This document shows, in pieces, positions 6,043 to 14,003 of a DNA stretch of 29,891 nt (positions are counted from its first letter, which is position 1; every line of letters starts with the position of its first letter). The translations under genes were made by a program, and so were the position numbers. Origin of the DNA: Aalborgiella sp031390045 (GTDB lineage: Bacteria > Pseudomonadota > Gammaproteobacteria > Burkholderiales > Burkholderiaceae_C); contig JANMTB010000081.1 of assembly GCA_031390045.1 (NCBI GenBank), forward strand, positions 1-29,891. Direction: 5' to 3'. Under the pieces are notes generated by a model that had not been told where the DNA came from, made no database searches, and saw only the letters and a program-made list of their open reading frames with translations.

Positions 6043-8988
6043 ATGCAGCAAGCATCAGCATCTCCGGCAGCAGAATCAACGCGCACCACTTTCACGCCAC
6101 AGTCATTTTTACAAACCAGTCCCGCGCTTGGGGTTGATCGCGTCGATGGCAATGCCAGTACATCGCTAGCTAACTACCAGATCATTCGTCGCAACGGCAG
6201 TGTCGTGCCCTTCGAGCCGGGCAAAATTGCCGTGGCCATGATGAAAGCCTTCTTGGCAGTTCATGGCACACAAGGCGCGGCGTCAGCCAGCGTGCGCGAT
6301 ACGGTGGATGCACTCACGCAAACAGTCATTCGCGGTTTGATGCGCTCACGCCCAGGTGGCGGCACCTTTCATATTGAAGACGTACAAGACCAAGTTGAGT
6401 TGGGCTTGATGCGCGGCGGCCACCACGAAATCGCCCGTGCTTATGTGTTGTACCGCGAAAAGCGCACCCAAGAGCGCGCTAAAATCGTGGCTGAAGAGGC
6501 GCCACCAGCGCCCGTATTGCATGTGATAGACGGCGGCCAACGCGTTGCTTTGGATATGCGAAAGTTGACCGGATTGATCGAATCCGCCTGCGCAGGTTTG
6601 GGCAAAGACGTGCAAACCGCGCCCATCTTGGCTGAAACATTGCGTAACTTGTACGACGGCGTGCCGATTGACGAGGTCTACAAGGCTTCCATCATGGCGA
6701 CCCGCACGTTGATTGAAAGCGAGCCTGATTACACCTACGTGACGGCGCGTTTGCTGTTGCACACCATTCGCCGCGAAGTGTTGGGTGGTGAGGTGGCGCA
6801 AGAAGAGATGGGTGTTCGCTACGCAGAATACTTCCCGAAATTCATCAAAAAGGGCGTGGAGAACGAATTACTTGATGAGCAAATGTTGCAGTTTGACTTG
6901 GTGCGTTTGGGTGCGGCCCTCAAGCCAGAGCAAGATTTGAAGTTTGATTATTTGGGCTTGCAAACTTTGTATGACCGTTATTTCTTGCACGTCCGCAAAA
7001 CCCGTATTGAGTTGCCGCAAGCGTTTTTCATGCGCGTGGCCATGGGCTTGGCGCTGCAAGAGGCGGACCGCGAAGCGCGCGCCATTGAGTTCTACGAGGT
7101 GTTGTCGTCATTCGACTTCATGTCAAGCACGCCGACGCTGTTCAACAGCGGCACACGCCGTTCGCAGCTGTCATCATGCTACTTGTCGACCGTGCCTGAC
7201 GATTTGGACGGCATTTACGAGTTGATCAAAGAAAACGCCTTGCTGTCCAAGTTTGCCGGCGGTTTGGGCAATGACTGGACCCGTGTGCGTGCTTTGGGTG
7301 CGCACATTAAGGGAACCAATGGCGAATCGCAAGGCGTGGTGCCATTCTTGAAGGTGGTGAACGACACGGCAGTGGCCGTGAACCAAGGTGGCAAACGCAA
7401 AGGCGCGGTTTGCACCTACTTGGAAACATGGCATTTGGATATGGAAGAGTTCTTGGAGTTGCGTAAAAACACCGGTGACGACCGTCGCCGCACGCACGAC
7501 ATGAACACCGCCAACTGGATTCCTGACTTGTTCATGCGCCGTGTGATGGAAAAGGGCGAGTGGACCCTGTTCTCGCCTAACAATGTGCCTGATTTGCATG
7601 ACAAATTTGGCCGCGACTTCGAAAAAGCCTACGTGGCGTATGAAGCCAAGGCGGCACGCGGTGAAATCTCCCCTTGCAAGACTGTGCAAGCAGCCGATAT
7701 GTGGCGCAAGATGCTGACGATGCTGTTTGAAACAGGCCACCCTTGGATCACGTTCAAAGACGCTTGCAACATTCGCTCACCGCAGCAGCACACCGGCGTG
7801 GTTCATTCCAGTAACTTGTGTACCGAAATCACGCTAAACACCAGCGACACTGAAACAGCGGTGTGCAATTTGGGTTCTGTGAACTTGATGCAGCATTTGA
7901 AAGATGGCCAGCTTGACCGCATCAAGCTGAAGAAAACCATCACTACCGCCATGCGCATGTTGGACAACGTGATTGATATCAACTACTACGCGGTCAAAAA
8001 AGCGCGTGATTCTAATTTGAAGCATCGCCCAGTGGGCATGGGCTTGATGGCGTTCCAAGACTGTCTGTACGAACTGCGTATCCCGTACGCAAGCCAAGCA
8101 GCAGTGGAGTTTGCCGACACATCCATGGAAGCCATTTGCTACTATGCCTATTGGGCTTCCAGTGATTTGGCCAAAGAGCGCGGCAAATACGCCAGCTACA
8201 AAGGCTCGTTGTGGGACAAAGGTATTTTGCCGCTTGACACCTTAGACATGCTTGCCGAAGAGCGCGGTGGTTTTGTTGAAGTTGATCGTTCATCGACCAT
8301 GGATTGGGATGCTTTACGTGACAAGATTGCCAAAGACGGCATGCGTAACTCGAATTGCGTGGCGATAGCGCCTACCGCGACTATTTCCAACATCATCGGC
8401 GTGGATGCGTGTATCGAGCCTTGTTTTGGTAACTTGTCGGTCAAATCTAATCTGTCTGGCGAGTTCACCGTGATCAACGGTCGCTTGGTGCATGACCTCA
8501 AGCGCCTCGGTTTGTGGGACGACGTGATGGTGGTTGACTTGAAGCACTATGACGGCTCACTGCGCCCGATTGACCGTGTGCCGCAAGACATCAAAGCTTT
8601 GTACTCCACCGCGTTTGAGGTTGAAACGCAATGGATCGTTGAGGCTGCTGCACGTCGCCAGAAATGGATTGACCAAGCACAGTCTCTGAATATCTACATG
8701 GCAGGTGTCTCGGGTAAAAAGTTAGATGACACTTACAAGCTGGCGTGGTTGCGCGGTTTGAAAACGACTTACTACCTCCGCACTGTAGGTGCCACACACG
8801 CAGAGAAATCAACTGTGATGAATGGTCGCATGAATGCCGTTTCTTCTGGTGGCGATGGCGCAGCACCAAAAGGTATGAGTGCATTAGATGCAGCTGCAGC
8901 AGCTGCACAAATGCAATTGAGTAGCATGCCTGCGACTGACATTAAATTTTGCGGCGTTGATGATCCGACATGCGAGTCATGTCAATAA
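6043..8988 (+). CDS. nrdA: class Ia ribonucleoside-diphosphate reductase, alpha subunit
   Basis: 981 residues. The large subunit reduces NDPs to dNDPs with the NrdB radical. Two ATP-cone domains are stacked at the N-terminus (about residues 45-140, starting IIRRNGSVVPFEPGKIA, and about 160-250, starting HVIDGGQRVALDMRKL), the arrangement known from Pseudomonas aeruginosa NrdA, where allosteric dATP binding is by the first cone. Catalytic residues are in place: C379 (SQLSSCYLS), N591-x-C593-x-E595 (NLCTEITLN), C608 (AVCNLGS), and the C-terminal redox pair C977/C980 (CESCQ). I prefer ATG 6043 because AAGAGGA at 6027-6033 precedes it; the ATG at 6022 would add seven residues and lies before that site. 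Regulation by NrdR is indicated by the two boxes upstream. Confidence 0.97.
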   Translation: MQQASASPAAESTRTTFTPQSFLQTSPALGVDRVDGNASTSLANYQIIRRNGSVVPFEPGKIAVAMMKAFLAVHGTQGAASASVRDTVDALTQTVIRGLMRSRPGGGTFHIEDVQDQVELGLMRGGHHEIARAYVLYREKRTQERAKIVAEEAPPAPVLHVIDGGQRVALDMRKLTGLIESACAGLGKDVQTAPILAETLRNLYDGVPIDEVYKASIMATRTLIESEPDYTYVTARLLLHTIRREVLGGEVAQEEMGVRYAEYFPKFIKKGVENELLDEQMLQFDLVRLGAALKPEQDLKFDYLGLQTLYDRYFLHVRKTRIELPQAFFMRVAMGLALQEADREARAIEFYEVLSSFDFMSSTPTLFNSGTRRSQLSSCYLSTVPDDLDGIYELIKENALLSKFAGGLGNDWTRVRALGAHIKGTNGESQGVVPFLKVVNDTAVAVNQGGKRKGAVCTYLETWHLDMEEFLELRKNTGDDRRRTHDMNTANWIPDLFMRRVMEKGEWTLFSPNNVPDLHDKFGRDFEKAYVAYEAKAARGEISPCKTVQAADMWRKMLTMLFETGHPWITFKDACNIRSPQQHTGVVHSSNLCTEITLNTSDTETAVCNLGSVNLMQHLKDGQLDRIKLKKTITTAMRMLDNVIDINYYAVKKARDSNLKHRPVGMGLMAFQDCLYELRIPYASQAAVEFADTSMEAICYYAYWASSDLAKERGKYASYKGSLWDKGILPLDTLDMLAEERGGFVEVDRSSTMDWDALRDKIAKDGMRNSNCVAIAPTATISNIIGVDACIEPCFGNLSVKSNLSGEFTVINGRLVHDLKRLGLWDDVMVVDLKHYDGSLRPIDRVPQDIKALYSTAFEVETQWIVEAAARRQKWIDQAQSLNIYMAGVSGKKLDDTYKLAWLRGLKTTYYLRTVGATHAEKSTVMNGRMNAVSSGGDGAAPKGMSALDAAAAAAQMQLSSMPATDIKFCGVDDPTCESCQ

Positions 8989-9086
8989 CTAGCGAATAAA
9001 AAAACAAAAACTGCATCGTTGAATTAGAAAATAAAAAACGAGTTGGAAATTTTTCAAAAAACACCGATGCAAAATCGCAACACATT

Positions 9087-9128
9087 GCTATAGAAATTGA
9101 ATGAACGCTTTCATTTTTTTTCTATAGC
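9087..9128 (+). other. 42-base hairpin between nrdA and nrdB
   Basis: GCTATAGAAA (9087-9096) pairs perfectly with TTTCTATAGC (9119-9128); within it AATGAA (9100-9105) pairs with TTCATT (9110-9115). The result is a long interrupted stem about 27 bases before the nrdB ATG. There is no T run, so it is not an obvious terminator. A second long-range pair, TGCATCG (9012-9018) with CGATGCA (9065-9071), lies just upstream. It may act in mRNA stability or set subunit ratio; this is inference. Confidence 0.5.
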
Positions 9129-9155
9129 TTTCATAATCCACACATTGGAACAAAT

Positions 9156-10406
9156 ATGCTGACCTGGGACGACGAAGTTAAGCCCTCACTGCCGACGACA
9201 CAAAGCCGTGGTTTATCAACAAACCACATGGATGAGCGTCCTCTTTTTTCGGCCGCTATTCCAGCGCAAACTGGCGCACCACAATTAGTGATACCTTCAC
9301 AAACGCCAGCAATAAACCAAACAAATAGCCAAGCTGGTTCACCAAGCACGGCTTCCGTTTCGGATTCTGCAGCAGTGCCCGTCGTTCATAAACGTATCAA
9401 TGCGGCAGACAAGCGCATCATCAATGGCCAAACTGACGTTAATCAGTTGGTGCCATTCAAATACAAATGGGCGTGGGAAAAATACCTAGCTACTTGCGCT
9501 AATCATTGGATGCCGCAGGAAGTCAATATGACGCGTGACATTGCTTTGTGGAAAAGCCCAAATGGTTTGACTGAAGACGAACGCCGTTTGGTGAAACGCA
9601 ATTTAGGTTTCTTTGTGACAGCTGATTCATTGGCAGCTAACAATATTGTGCTGGGCACCTACCGCCACATCACCGCGCCGGAATGCCGTCAGTTTTTGCT
9701 GCGCCAAGCATTTGAAGAAGCCATTCATACACACGCTTACCAATACATCACCGAGTCTTTAGGGTTGGATGAGGCTGAAATTTTCAACGCTTACAACGAA
9801 GTGCAATCGATTCGTGACAAAGACCAGTTTCTGATTCCTTTCATCGATGCCATCAGCGACCCCTTGTTCAAGACCGGCACACATGAAACCGATCAAACCT
9901 TGTTGAAATCGTTGATCGTTTTTGCCTGCTTGATGGAAGGCTTGTTCTTCTACGTTGGTTTTACACAAATTTTGGCTTTAGGTCGTCAAAACAAAATGAC
10001 GGGTGCAGCTGAGCAGTACCAGTACATTTTGCGTGATGAGTCCATGCACTGCAATTTTGGTATTGATTTGATCAACCAGTTGAAGCTGGAAAATCCAGGC
10101 TTGTGGACGCCTGAGTTCAAAGCGGAAATCAAAGCTTTGTTTTTGCAAGCCGTTGAGCTGGAATACCGCTATGCCGAAGACACCATGCCGCGTGGCGTGC
10201 TTGGCATGAATGCTTCTATGTTCAAAGGCTACCTGCGCTACATCGCTAACCGCCGCGCTGTCCAAATTGGTTTAGAGACCCTGTTCCCGAATGAGGAAAA
10301 TCCATTCCCGTGGATGAGCGAAATGATTGATTTGAAGAAAGAGCGTAACTTTTTTGAAACCCGCGTGATTGAGTATCAATCTGGTGGTGCGCTTTCTTGG
10401 GACTAA
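9156..10406 (+). CDS. nrdB: class Ia ribonucleoside-diphosphate reductase, beta subunit
   Basis: 416 residues. The small subunit carries the diiron-tyrosyl radical cofactor for NrdA. All ligands are present with the same spacing as in E. coli NrdB: D157, E188, H191, E261, E295 and H298, with the radical tyrosine at Y195 (EEAIHTHAY). The protein has an N-terminal extension: MLTWDDEVKP followed by about 60 low-complexity residues rich in Ser, Thr, Ala, Pro and Gln before the conserved core begins near INAADKRIING (81). The ATG at 9156 is preceded by TTGGAA and gives the MLTWDDE start typical of betaproteobacterial NrdB. It lies 167 bases after nrdA, an unusually long gap for these two genes, filled by hairpins. 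Confidence 0.97.
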   Translation: MLTWDDEVKPSLPTTQSRGLSTNHMDERPLFSAAIPAQTGAPQLVIPSQTPAINQTNSQAGSPSTASVSDSAAVPVVHKRINAADKRIINGQTDVNQLVPFKYKWAWEKYLATCANHWMPQEVNMTRDIALWKSPNGLTEDERRLVKRNLGFFVTADSLAANNIVLGTYRHITAPECRQFLLRQAFEEAIHTHAYQYITESLGLDEAEIFNAYNEVQSIRDKDQFLIPFIDAISDPLFKTGTHETDQTLLKSLIVFACLMEGLFFYVGFTQILALGRQNKMTGAAEQYQYILRDESMHCNFGIDLINQLKLENPGLWTPEFKAEIKALFLQAVELEYRYAEDTMPRGVLGMNASMFKGYLRYIANRRAVQIGLETLFPNEENPFPWMSEMIDLKKERNFFETRVIEYQSGGALSWD

Positions 10407-10462
10407 GAGATTTTTAAATTTAGAATTTTAAGTTTGAGGTATTTATAGAAATTTGCATGCAT

Positions 10463-10492
10463 GACTGATATTAGCCAAAGAGCTAAACAGTC
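10463..10492 (+). other. stem-loop downstream of nrdB
   Basis: GACTG pairs with CAGTC and, inside, TTAGC pairs with GCTAA across a six-base loop, with a three-base bulge on the left and one base on the right. It begins 57 bases after the nrdB stop. No T run follows, so it is either a factor-dependent 3' end signal or RNA structure in the 208-base gap before the histone-like gene. Nothing else was recognised in that gap. Confidence 0.35.
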
Positions 10493-10614
10493 TTGTGTGC
10501 TTACCCCGTTCATGCTGCTGCAGCGCGCCTAGGTGCGATGCAACAATATGAATCGCTTTGTGTATAAAAATACAAACACGAAGTGCTCTTTGACATGTAA
10601 ACAAGGAGAAAATA

Positions 10615-11082
10615 ATGGCAACTGCGAAAAAACCGGCCGCAAAAAAGGCCCCTGCGAAGAAAGCTCCTGCTAAAAAAGTAGCAGCTAAAAAAGCACCAGC
10701 GAAAAAAGCTGCTGCGAAGAAAGCACCGGCTAAAAAAGTCGTTGCTAAAAAAGCACCAGCGAAAAAAGCTGCTGCGAAGAAAGCACCGGCTAAAAAAGTC
10801 GTCGCTAAAAAAGCACCAGCGAAAAAAGCTGCTGCCAAAAAAGCACCGGCTAAAAAAGCTGTAGCTAAAAAGGCGCCTGCTAAGAAAGCTGCCGCCAAGA
10901 AGGCTCCTGCCAAGAAAGCTGCTGCTAAAAAGCCTGCTGCCAAAAAAGCAAAGGCGCCAGCCAAGAAAGCCGCGAAAACACCCGCTGCCAAAGCAGCGCC
11001 TAAGCCTGCCCCTGCCTCTGCGGCTCAGACCACTCTGAACCCACAAGCTGCTTGGCCTTTTCCTACAGCCAAGAAGCCTTAA
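10615..11082 (+). CDS. histone H1-like Lys/Ala/Pro-rich DNA-binding protein
   Basis: 155 residues, almost entirely KKAPAKKAAAKK-type repeats, like the C-terminal tail of eukaryotic H1 and bacterial HC1/AlgP-type proteins. It is expected to bind DNA nonspecifically through its basic, disordered tail and to act in nucleoid condensation. The DNA holds a 60-bp tandem repeat (20 residues: VVAKKAPAKKAAAKKAPAKK). The last ~30 residues differ: TPAAKAAPKPAPASAAQTTL, then NPQAAWPFPTAKKP, an aromatic/Pro tail that breaks the repeat. A good AAGGAG precedes the ATG at 10615. A strong terminator follows, so the gene is probably monocistronic. Confidence 0.9.
   Translation: MATAKKPAAKKAPAKKAPAKKVAAKKAPAKKAAAKKAPAKKVVAKKAPAKKAAAKKAPAKKVVAKKAPAKKAAAKKAPAKKAVAKKAPAKKAAAKKAPAKKAAAKKPAAKKAKAPAKKAAKTPAAKAAPKPAPASAAQTTLNPQAAWPFPTAKKP
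10681..10860 (+). repeat. three 60-bp tandem units in the histone H1-like gene
   Basis: Units at 10681-10740, 10741-10800 and 10801-10860 are nearly identical; the first two differ mainly at bases 2-3 of the unit. Each encodes 20 residues. The bases on either side (10621-10680 and 10861-10920) are more degenerate versions of the same AAA/GCT-rich pattern, so copy number is probably variable. Confidence 0.9.
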
Positions 11083-11132
11083 GGCAAAGAAGTTAATCGG
11101 TTTAAAGCCTAGCTTTAGGTCTTTTGACTTTC

Positions 11133-11164
11133 AACCCGATGTCGTAAGGCATCGGGTTTTTTTG
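11133..11164 (+). terminator. rho-independent terminator after the histone H1-like gene
   Basis: AACCCGATG (11133-11141) pairs with CATCGGGTT (11150-11158) across an eight-base loop and is followed by a continuous T run to 11163. It lies 50 bases after the histone-like stop. Confidence 0.9.
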
Positions 11165-11166
11165 TT

Positions 11167-11184
11167 AATACGCTAGCTAGAGGC
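11167..11184 (+). repeat. right-end fragment of the 48-bp dispersed element
   Basis: AATACGCTAGCTAGAGGC matches the last 18 bases of the element at 16 positions. The left part of the element is absent; the terminator occupies its place. It is antisense to the kinase gene, and its CTA (11177-11179) is read on the minus strand as the TAG stop of that gene. Confidence 0.5.
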
Positions 11185-12079
11185 CTAAAGTATTTAAATT
11201 TAATTGATAATTTTGACCGCCGCGTTGCGCAATCTTAATCGCACCTAATTGGTTACCTAACTCGGCACATTTCGCCAATGGCCAGCCTTTTTCCAAGCCA
11301 AATAGCAGTGCACCTCGAAATGCATCGCCGCATCCGGTGGGGTCAACCACGCTGCTTGCCTTGACGGGTTCAACAATAATTTTAATGCCATCCACCCAAA
11401 CTTCGCAGCCTTGCTCACCTAAAGTGACGATCAAGCCTTTGACCTTTTTGGAGATGTCAGCGCTGCTGAGTCCGGTTCTGTCACTCAACATCTTGCCTTC
11501 GTAATCATTCACGGTGACCCATGTTGCCAAGTCGATGAAATGCAGCAAGTCTTTGCCATCAAACATCGGTAAACCTTGACCTGGATCGAAGACAAAAGGA
11601 ATACCTGCCGCTTTGAATTGCTCTGCGTGCTCAAGCATCGCATCTCGCCCATCAGGGGAGATGATGCCTATTTTGATATCAGTTCGTGGAGTAACTTTGG
11701 TCACATGCGCTTGCATCATCGCGCCTGGGTGAAAGGCAGTGATCTGGTTGTTGTTCGTGTCCGTCATGATCATGGCTTGCGCGGTGTAGGTGTCGCTCAC
11801 CTCTCGCACAAATTCTGTACTCATGCCCAATGCCGTGATGCGCTTTGTGTAATCAGCGCCATCGCTACCGACAGTTGCCATGATCAAGGGTGCTCCGCCT
11901 AACTGTTTCAATGCGTAGGCTATATTGCCTGCACAGCCACCAAATTCGCGGCGTAATGTGGGTACAAAAAACGACACATTCAAGTTGTGGAGTTGATCGG
12001 GAAGAATTTGATCGGCAAACTTGCCTTCAAAATTCATGATGCTGTCAAAGGCCAAAGAGCCACAAATTACTGCTGCCAT
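11177..12079 (-). CDS. PfkB/ribokinase-family carbohydrate (or nucleoside) kinase
   Basis: 300 residues. PfkB-family signatures are present: REFGGCAGNIAYALKQLGG (signature 1 region), TLGEQGCEVW, and near the C-terminus DPTGCGDAFRGALLFGL with the catalytic Asp and anion hole. It phosphorylates a sugar or nucleoside hydroxyl with ATP; the sequence resembles adenosine-kinase-like members, but the substrate cannot be assigned. I use the ATG at 12079 (MAAVICGSLAFDS); the in-frame TTG at 12088 adds only three residues and has no better ribosome-binding site. It lies 63 bases after the DUF3426 gene on the same strand. The stop codon falls within a fragment of the dispersed element, so the last residues (NTLGL) may not be ancestral. 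Confidence 0.87.
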   Translation of the reverse strand: MAAVICGSLAFDSIMNFEGKFADQILPDQLHNLNVSFFVPTLRREFGGCAGNIAYALKQLGGAPLIMATVGSDGADYTKRITALGMSTEFVREVSDTYTAQAMIMTDTNNNQITAFHPGAMMQAHVTKVTPRTDIKIGIISPDGRDAMLEHAEQFKAAGIPFVFDPGQGLPMFDGKDLLHFIDLATWVTVNDYEGKMLSDRTGLSSADISKKVKGLIVTLGEQGCEVWVDGIKIIVEPVKASSVVDPTGCGDAFRGALLFGLEKGWPLAKCAELGNQLGAIKIAQRGGQNYQLNLNTLGL

Positions 12080-12142
12080 AGGGGTCAAAGTCTCAGGTTG
12101 GGTTGAAAATAGATACGAGAAATAAGCTTGTCAGCTATCGGA

Positions 12143-13021
12143 TTACGGATAAAAAAGCAAAACGCGGTAGCCAGTAATAGCGGCCTTCATCGAGCTAGGC
12201 ATCACGACGACAGCCATGGCGCCCGTCCAATCACCATTCGCTGCAAGCGTATCTCCGCTGAAACCCAGTTCTTTTGTAAGCAGAACACGTCGCAGCACCG
12301 GTTTATCACTGGAGTCGGTCAAGGTCAGCTCTACAGCGGGCATGGCGACAGCAAGTTCGGTGTTATTTTTGATGGCAAGTTTCAGAGCGAAACTCTCGCC
12401 TTGAGCTGCATCAACGGATGTTTGCTGCGATTTTTGAAAGCTGGAGCTGTCTATTTTGAAAGCATCAATGTTTTTGAATGGTTCTACGGTGCAGCCGACG
12501 GATTGGCACAGGGTTTCAAAACTGGATTTGAGGGTTGGATAGGAGGCTGCTAGGTGATTGCGCTGGCTAAACACCACTTGAAAAAACAACAAACCCATCA
12601 AACCGACACTGGCAGCTCGTAGGCTACGAACGACAGCCGTGCGTTGCCAAAAGGCCTTGTTTTTGGCAATCCGAACAAACGACAAATCAGTTTCTGTTTT
12701 GTCTGCTAGGACTTCTTTGTTTATCTCTTTTTTAGATAAAAAAATCTCTGTAGCCGGCGTATTTATTTCCTGTAGAGCTATATTTTTAGGAGCATTATTT
12801 AAAATTGACTGTTCAATTGTGAGGGTTGGATTTGATGCCACCACTGCAGGCGTGCTGGCTTGCGGCCAAAGGGTCGCTGCGTCTGAAGCCACCGCATGCG
12901 AAGCTGCGTCAAAAACCTCTGTGCAACGCCCACAGCGAACCCAGCCACTGGAGACTTTGAGTTGGTCCGGAACGATTTTGAAAACCGTTTCGCAGGCGGG
13001 GCAGCGTGTTTTGAGGCTCAT
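12143..13021 (-). CDS. DUF3426 zinc-ribbon membrane protein
   Basis: 292 residues. The N-terminal MJ0042-type zinc ribbon has C7-P-A-C10 and C30-G-R-C33. A long low-complexity linker leads to one membrane helix (about residues 137-153, AASVGLMGLLFFQVVF), then a C-terminal beta-rich DUF3426 domain ending LTKELGFSGDTLAANGDWTG and GYRVLLFYP. The ribbon should be cytoplasmic and the DUF3426 domain periplasmic. The function is unknown; the gene follows prmA in most related genomes. The linker contains a sense-strand copy of the 48-bp element encoding APKNIALQEINTPATE, and this part of the gene is markedly AT-rich compared with the rest. Confidence 0.9.
   Translation of the reverse strand: MSLKTRCPACETVFKIVPDQLKVSSGWVRCGRCTEVFDAASHAVASDAATLWPQASTPAVVASNPTLTIEQSILNNAPKNIALQEINTPATEIFLSKKEINKEVLADKTETDLSFVRIAKNKAFWQRTAVVRSLRAASVGLMGLLFFQVVFSQRNHLAASYPTLKSSFETLCQSVGCTVEPFKNIDAFKIDSSSFQKSQQTSVDAAQGESFALKLAIKNNTELAVAMPAVELTLTDSSDKPVLRRVLLTKELGFSGDTLAANGDWTGAMAVVVMPSSMKAAITGYRVLLFYP
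12746..12793 (-). repeat. 48-bp dispersed element, copy inside the DUF3426 gene
   Basis: Read on the minus strand: GCTCC (12793-12789), 7 bases, ATAGC (12781-12777), 9 bases, then the core AATAAATACGCCGGCTA (12767-12751; 17 of 17 to the intergenic copy at 2566) and CAGAG. It is in sense orientation and codon register with its host gene, encoding 16 linker residues. Confidence 0.82.
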
Positions 13022-13097
13022 GTTGGCAGATATTGTAGGCGCAACCTAGGAGATAAAGGTTAGGCGCTAGGCGCTACGAGCCAGTAAGCTGGTTTGT

Positions 13098-13988
13098 TTA
13101 CAGTTGGGCTGTCATCAATATCCAGCCGTCTTCGGTATCAGATACGGCCAACTGACAGTAGGGCGCGTAGGCTGCTTTGAGCTCTTCTTCTTGGCGCGCC
13201 AAAATGCCAGCCAACACCAAATGACCGCCTTTTTCAACGCGTGAACACAATAGCGGCGCTAAAACTTTGAGTGGCGTCGCCAATATATTGGCTAAGACGG
13301 TTTGATAGTGACCACTTACTTTATCTGGCAGCCCCGTTTTTAAAGTCACGTGGTTGGCTTCGGCGTTTAAAAATGTTGATTCCACGGCAGCAGGGTCAAT
13401 GTCAACAGCGTCAATATCAACGGCTCCGAATTTTGCCGCACCTATCGCCAAAATGCCAGAACCGCAACCGTAATCGAGTACACGTTTGAATTGATGTGCA
13501 CCGTCGGTTTGTTTGGCGATCCATTTCAAGCACATGCGTGTGGTCGGGTGTGTACCTGTGCCAAAAGCTAAACCAGGGTCGAGACGAATAACTTGTTTAG
13601 CAGACTCAGGTGGCTCATGCCAAGTTGGCACAATCCAAAATTCTGGCGTGATTTCAACCGGAGCGAACTGCGATTGTGTCAAACGCACCCAATCTTGATC
13701 CGCGAGCGCCACAACGCCTAAGAGCGAGCAAGCGGCAAAGAAATCTTGTGCACCCAGCAGTTGAGCTGCTTCGCGCGCCAGGGTTTCAGTGTTGAATAAG
13801 GCAGTGACGCGGCTGCGTTGCCAGCCGCCTTTGGATGGCGGCATGTCGGGTTCGCCAAACAAAGCTTGCTCCGCATCAGTTGCCGCGTCAGCATCTTCCA
13901 CTGAGACACTAAGTACATCTAGCGCTTCTAAGGCGTCACTAAGTTCATCAATATGCGCCTCAGGGCACATGATTTTGAGTTCAAACAT
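13098..13988 (-). CDS. prmA: ribosomal protein L11 methyltransferase PrmA
   Basis: 296 residues, the normal length. PrmA trimethylates ribosomal protein L11 using S-adenosylmethionine. After the N-terminal substrate-recognition domain come RLDPGLAFGTGTHPTTRMCL and the SAM-binding VLDYGCGSGILAIGAAKFGA, DAVDIDPAA, and ANILATPLKVLAPLL, the NPxY-position motif. The ATG at 13988 gives MFELKIMCPEAHIDELSDALEALD, the expected start. It sits 15 bases after accC, in the conserved accB-accC-prmA order. Confidence 0.97.
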   Translation of the reverse strand: MFELKIMCPEAHIDELSDALEALDVLSVSVEDADAATDAEQALFGEPDMPPSKGGWQRSRVTALFNTETLAREAAQLLGAQDFFAACSLLGVVALADQDWVRLTQSQFAPVEITPEFWIVPTWHEPPESAKQVIRLDPGLAFGTGTHPTTRMCLKWIAKQTDGAHQFKRVLDYGCGSGILAIGAAKFGAVDIDAVDIDPAAVESTFLNAEANHVTLKTGLPDKVSGHYQTVLANILATPLKVLAPLLCSRVEKGGHLVLAGILARQEEELKAAYAPYCQLAVSDTEDGWILMTAQL

Positions 13989-14003
13989 AATTTTTAAGCA
14001 AAC

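Noticed and set aside
10590..10595. TTGACA just upstream of the histone H1-like gene
   Set aside because: It is only 20 bases from the start codon, and the AAGGAG ribosome-binding site leaves no room for a -10 and transcription start.
10443..11046. Long minus-strand reading frames rich in Ala/Phe/Gly opposite the histone H1-like gene
   Set aside because: They are antisense shadows of the repetitive AAA/GCT codons; no start context or plausible protein.
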